DNA from: Acidobacteriota bacterium
GTDB taxonomy: Bacteria; Acidobacteriota; Blastocatellia; Chloracidobacteriales; Chloracidobacteriaceae
Reading direction: 5' to 3'
DNA length: 64,000 nucleotides
Assembly: GCA_016208495.1 (NCBI GenBank)
Contig: JACQXX010000070.1
Location: forward strand, 62,001-126,000
The notes beneath the pieces are model-generated. The model saw only the letters and a program-made list of their open reading frames with translations, did no database searches and was not told the origin of the DNA. Position numbers and translations under genes: made by a program. Below are positions 63,201-64,000 of this stretch, piece after piece (the first letter of the stretch is position 1; each line of letters begins with the position of its first letter).

Positions 63201-64000
63201 ACCAGATTGCCAGCCACCGCATTGAGTGCCGCCAGCACTTCGAACGGAAGCCAGCGGAACAATCCGGTATAGACAAACAATCCTGCCGCCAGGATCAGGT
63301 GACCTGAAATGAAAAACGGTTTTTGGACTTCACGAGCAAAATCTTGATCTGACTCAAGTTGGGGGAGTTTTTGTTCCAACACGAGCAGCCCGCCAGCAAA
63401 AAGAACCGTGACGGCGGCATAGACATCAGGCGGAGCGTGAACCACCGCGCCCAAAAATCCATACACACTGGCCAGCAAGGCTGGAATTGCCAGATACAGC
63501 ATCAGTGTTTCGCGGAGCACCATCGCCGTTGTCGCATACAGCACCGCGCACAGGAGTCCCACCATCCAGGCCCGGTTGCCACGGGCAATCAATCCAGAAT
63601 GCACCAGAAACCATGGATTGGCGGGTACTAAAAGCGACCCAAGCAGCAGCAAACCGCGTCCGGCGAGTTCTTCCTGGGTTCGGCGCAAGAGCCACACGCC
63701 CGCGCCAAACGTGGCCATCGTCAGGAGTGCCAGCAAGCCCGCCTGAACCACAGGTCGTTGTAATTGCAGGCTAATGACGTCGCGCAAGTAAATAATCGTC
63801 CCGATCACAAACATCATAGCGCCGCTATAGACCATCCAGCGGAGCATTTGCGGGTCAGACAGCCGTTCCAGCAAACTGACTTCGGGAACTGGTTCGGGTT
63901 GTGGAATTGGGCGAGGTGGAACTGGGTAGGCTGTCTTTGGTGGCTCAGCGGAGGTGCTTTTCGGAGGAGTTTCACTAAGTTTGGCTGCAAATTGCTCGGC
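60248..64000 (-). CDS. Very large polytopic membrane protein, 5' end outside window
   Basis: The frame is open to the window edge, so the gene is partial: at least 1250 codons lie in the window. The only possible start inside is a TTG at 63874 (LLERLSDP); the 42 codons before it form a Pro-rich linker (KTAYPVPPRPIPQPEPVPE) that should be part of the protein. Nearly the whole sequence from MLRWMVYSGAMMFVIGTII on is hydrophobic, with roughly 30 or more membrane segments and no recognisable catalytic motif. I do not recognise a named family with confidence. A cytoplasmic N-terminal domain presumably lies beyond the window. Confidence 0.8.
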   Translation of the reverse strand, partial: AEQFAAKLSETPPKSTSAEPPKTAYPVPPRPIPQPEPVPEVSLLERLSDPQMLRWMVYSGAMMFVIGTIIYLRDVISLQLQRPVVQAGLLALLTMATFGAGVWLLRRTQEELAGRGLLLLGSLLVPANPWFLVHSGLIARGNRAWMVGLLCAVLYATTAMVLRETLMLYLAIPALLASVYGFLGAVVHAPPDVYAAVTVLFAGGLLVLEQKLPQLESDQDFAREVQKPFFISGHLILAAGLFVYTGLFRWLPFEVLAALNAVAGNLVGTISHPALIGVTLVGTALYGMTAYTRQNSAWSYLSTGLLLTVAVNELIWFHAPFVITLLTFALCALGLLLASRTEVIFSSNQRLRILTEPNHQAAWVLAVLTTVSPLFPILHAFFTEDFSLVQGWFRTPLDALWFALTALVLTTFFAIGTRWASQSEAFLRIGILFGTSTAFLMSLSGLAALRMAWPTIVTIPGLVVMLLALPTTGLFVVPRCGRWLIEPDLEAWEDRLETATEWLRGSLCVWECLFAFKALLIADHLMWDQPFYGSIAFLAIGAWIAAWVITAQTRLIQSWIGLGIGVALTGSFCTAVIGVQNRLHFSNDLRTALWMLAGFGLAGCAIRFHREPQLEEDKELHPLSPVHYVTELTWVAQLVALGSAVLVGYAMLFSPRMAAIGLGVELATLTLVTSRMVKTEVELGWLCLTAWMSLLGSWWHAVSFLKFPDRWSYLPQTIIWATAGYILLWAALDRFRKATEQEVLVANGLPEYQTKAVRQRIIGQTLWAVSYVVLAVGLEMLFYTWPNRSHPFYLIWPSVLLTIELAGLLLICGHWIRQRHLGIVHLIGGMGLIAFGYAALIDYLPLKNQRWEMPLIALWLLVQHGFARVAASQSWTEDERWAKAARLTNDLCAFPVLVVNFFILPMAVVESFPAKEAELLTFTLITVIWAGWVLSSQTTWYHKIGLGVSLSSTWAVVLNYLGIKPAYFPAAYLFLGFLLLVLSLQLLPRLNRNRETSHVLANPLEHIGHFISLVSLAGLVGQALVWLPDIRRDEQYLLVALMLGLLATTLISIITRGTAWRKFYAPASYLLGGLFYVRMGLFLGYGLFRDIEVFSLPIGAALLLVGYLGLRRSDENEQLNLFCIWQGSLLLCGPMLLHALHLRFVAQQSSLWIDIGLDTVALGMIVVGILLQLRAPVLLGLATAIFHLTVVTLHSVPWGQIHYAVYLAVVGAVLFGSGWAISRKRRELEEFQANLQQQFENSRRTLSGWR

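Overview
The window is about 64 kb of a Gram-negative chromosome of roughly even base composition. It carries phosphatidylethanolamine synthesis genes, SecA, MglB/MglA, a homodimeric-type pyruvate dehydrogenase E1 and many Hanks-type Ser/Thr kinases. One kinase begins with a short Cys-rich ribbon, an arrangement common in Acidobacteriota. My best guess is therefore Acidobacteriota, perhaps Blastocatellia. This is an inference from gene content, because no rRNA gene is present. No CRISPR array, insertion sequence or prophage was seen.

Layout. 0-9.7 kb (minus strand): two aminotransferases, an enoyl-CoA hydratase, an acyl-CoA carboxylase beta subunit, MsrB with an extra C-terminal region, an SDR, and the tight psd-pssA-aminotransferase set. 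10-16 kb: a DUF465 protein, a di-iron PaaA/BoxB-like protein, a VIT/VWA protein and a zinc-ribbon RDD membrane protein. 16.1-16.4 kb: a tRNA-Leu(UAA) split by a 244-nt group I intron. 16.5-30 kb: GNAT, GpmA, GuaB, two secreted metallopeptidases, a WD40 Ser/Thr kinase diverging from a TPR protein, and RlmB. 30-45 kb: a DUF1684 lipoprotein, fatty-acid enzymes (crotonase, 3-hydroxyacyl-CoA dehydrogenase, FabI), MglBA diverging from SecA, homoserine dehydrogenase, a TPR protein and AceE.

The most unusual region is 46.5-59.1 kb. In order, it encodes a kinase fused to an FGE-sulfatase/C-type-lectin domain, a single protein joining a SEDS (RodA/FtsW) glycosyltransferase to a class B PBP, a membrane-anchored kinase, a 41-codon ORF, two FHA proteins, a PP2C phosphatase with an outer beta-helix-like region, and a second kinase-FGE protein. 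The content matches the actinobacterial pknA/pknB-pbpA-rodA-pstP-fhaB-fhaA locus, with rodA and pbpA fused. The C-terminal 38 codons before the tails of the two kinase-FGE proteins have the same length. They share a fixed RGG-W / CRSA-R / LGFRLVR framework and differ at 15 codons clustered between these blocks. That is the signature of diversity-generating retroelement (DGR) variable regions. About 95 bp of sequence after the stop codons is also shared. No reverse transcriptase or template repeat was found in the window, so any such element would have to act from elsewhere.

Intergenic DNA is rich in tandem repeats of 7 (sometimes 8) bases: GTGGTTA, AGTAGTC, GAAGAAT, AATTCTT, TGAACCC, GCGAGTA/GCGAGATA. 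They are commonly arranged as inverted arms around a short core. Several longer palindromes occur too, including a dispersed family with the core CCACC..GC....GC.GGTGG followed by TACTGAC.
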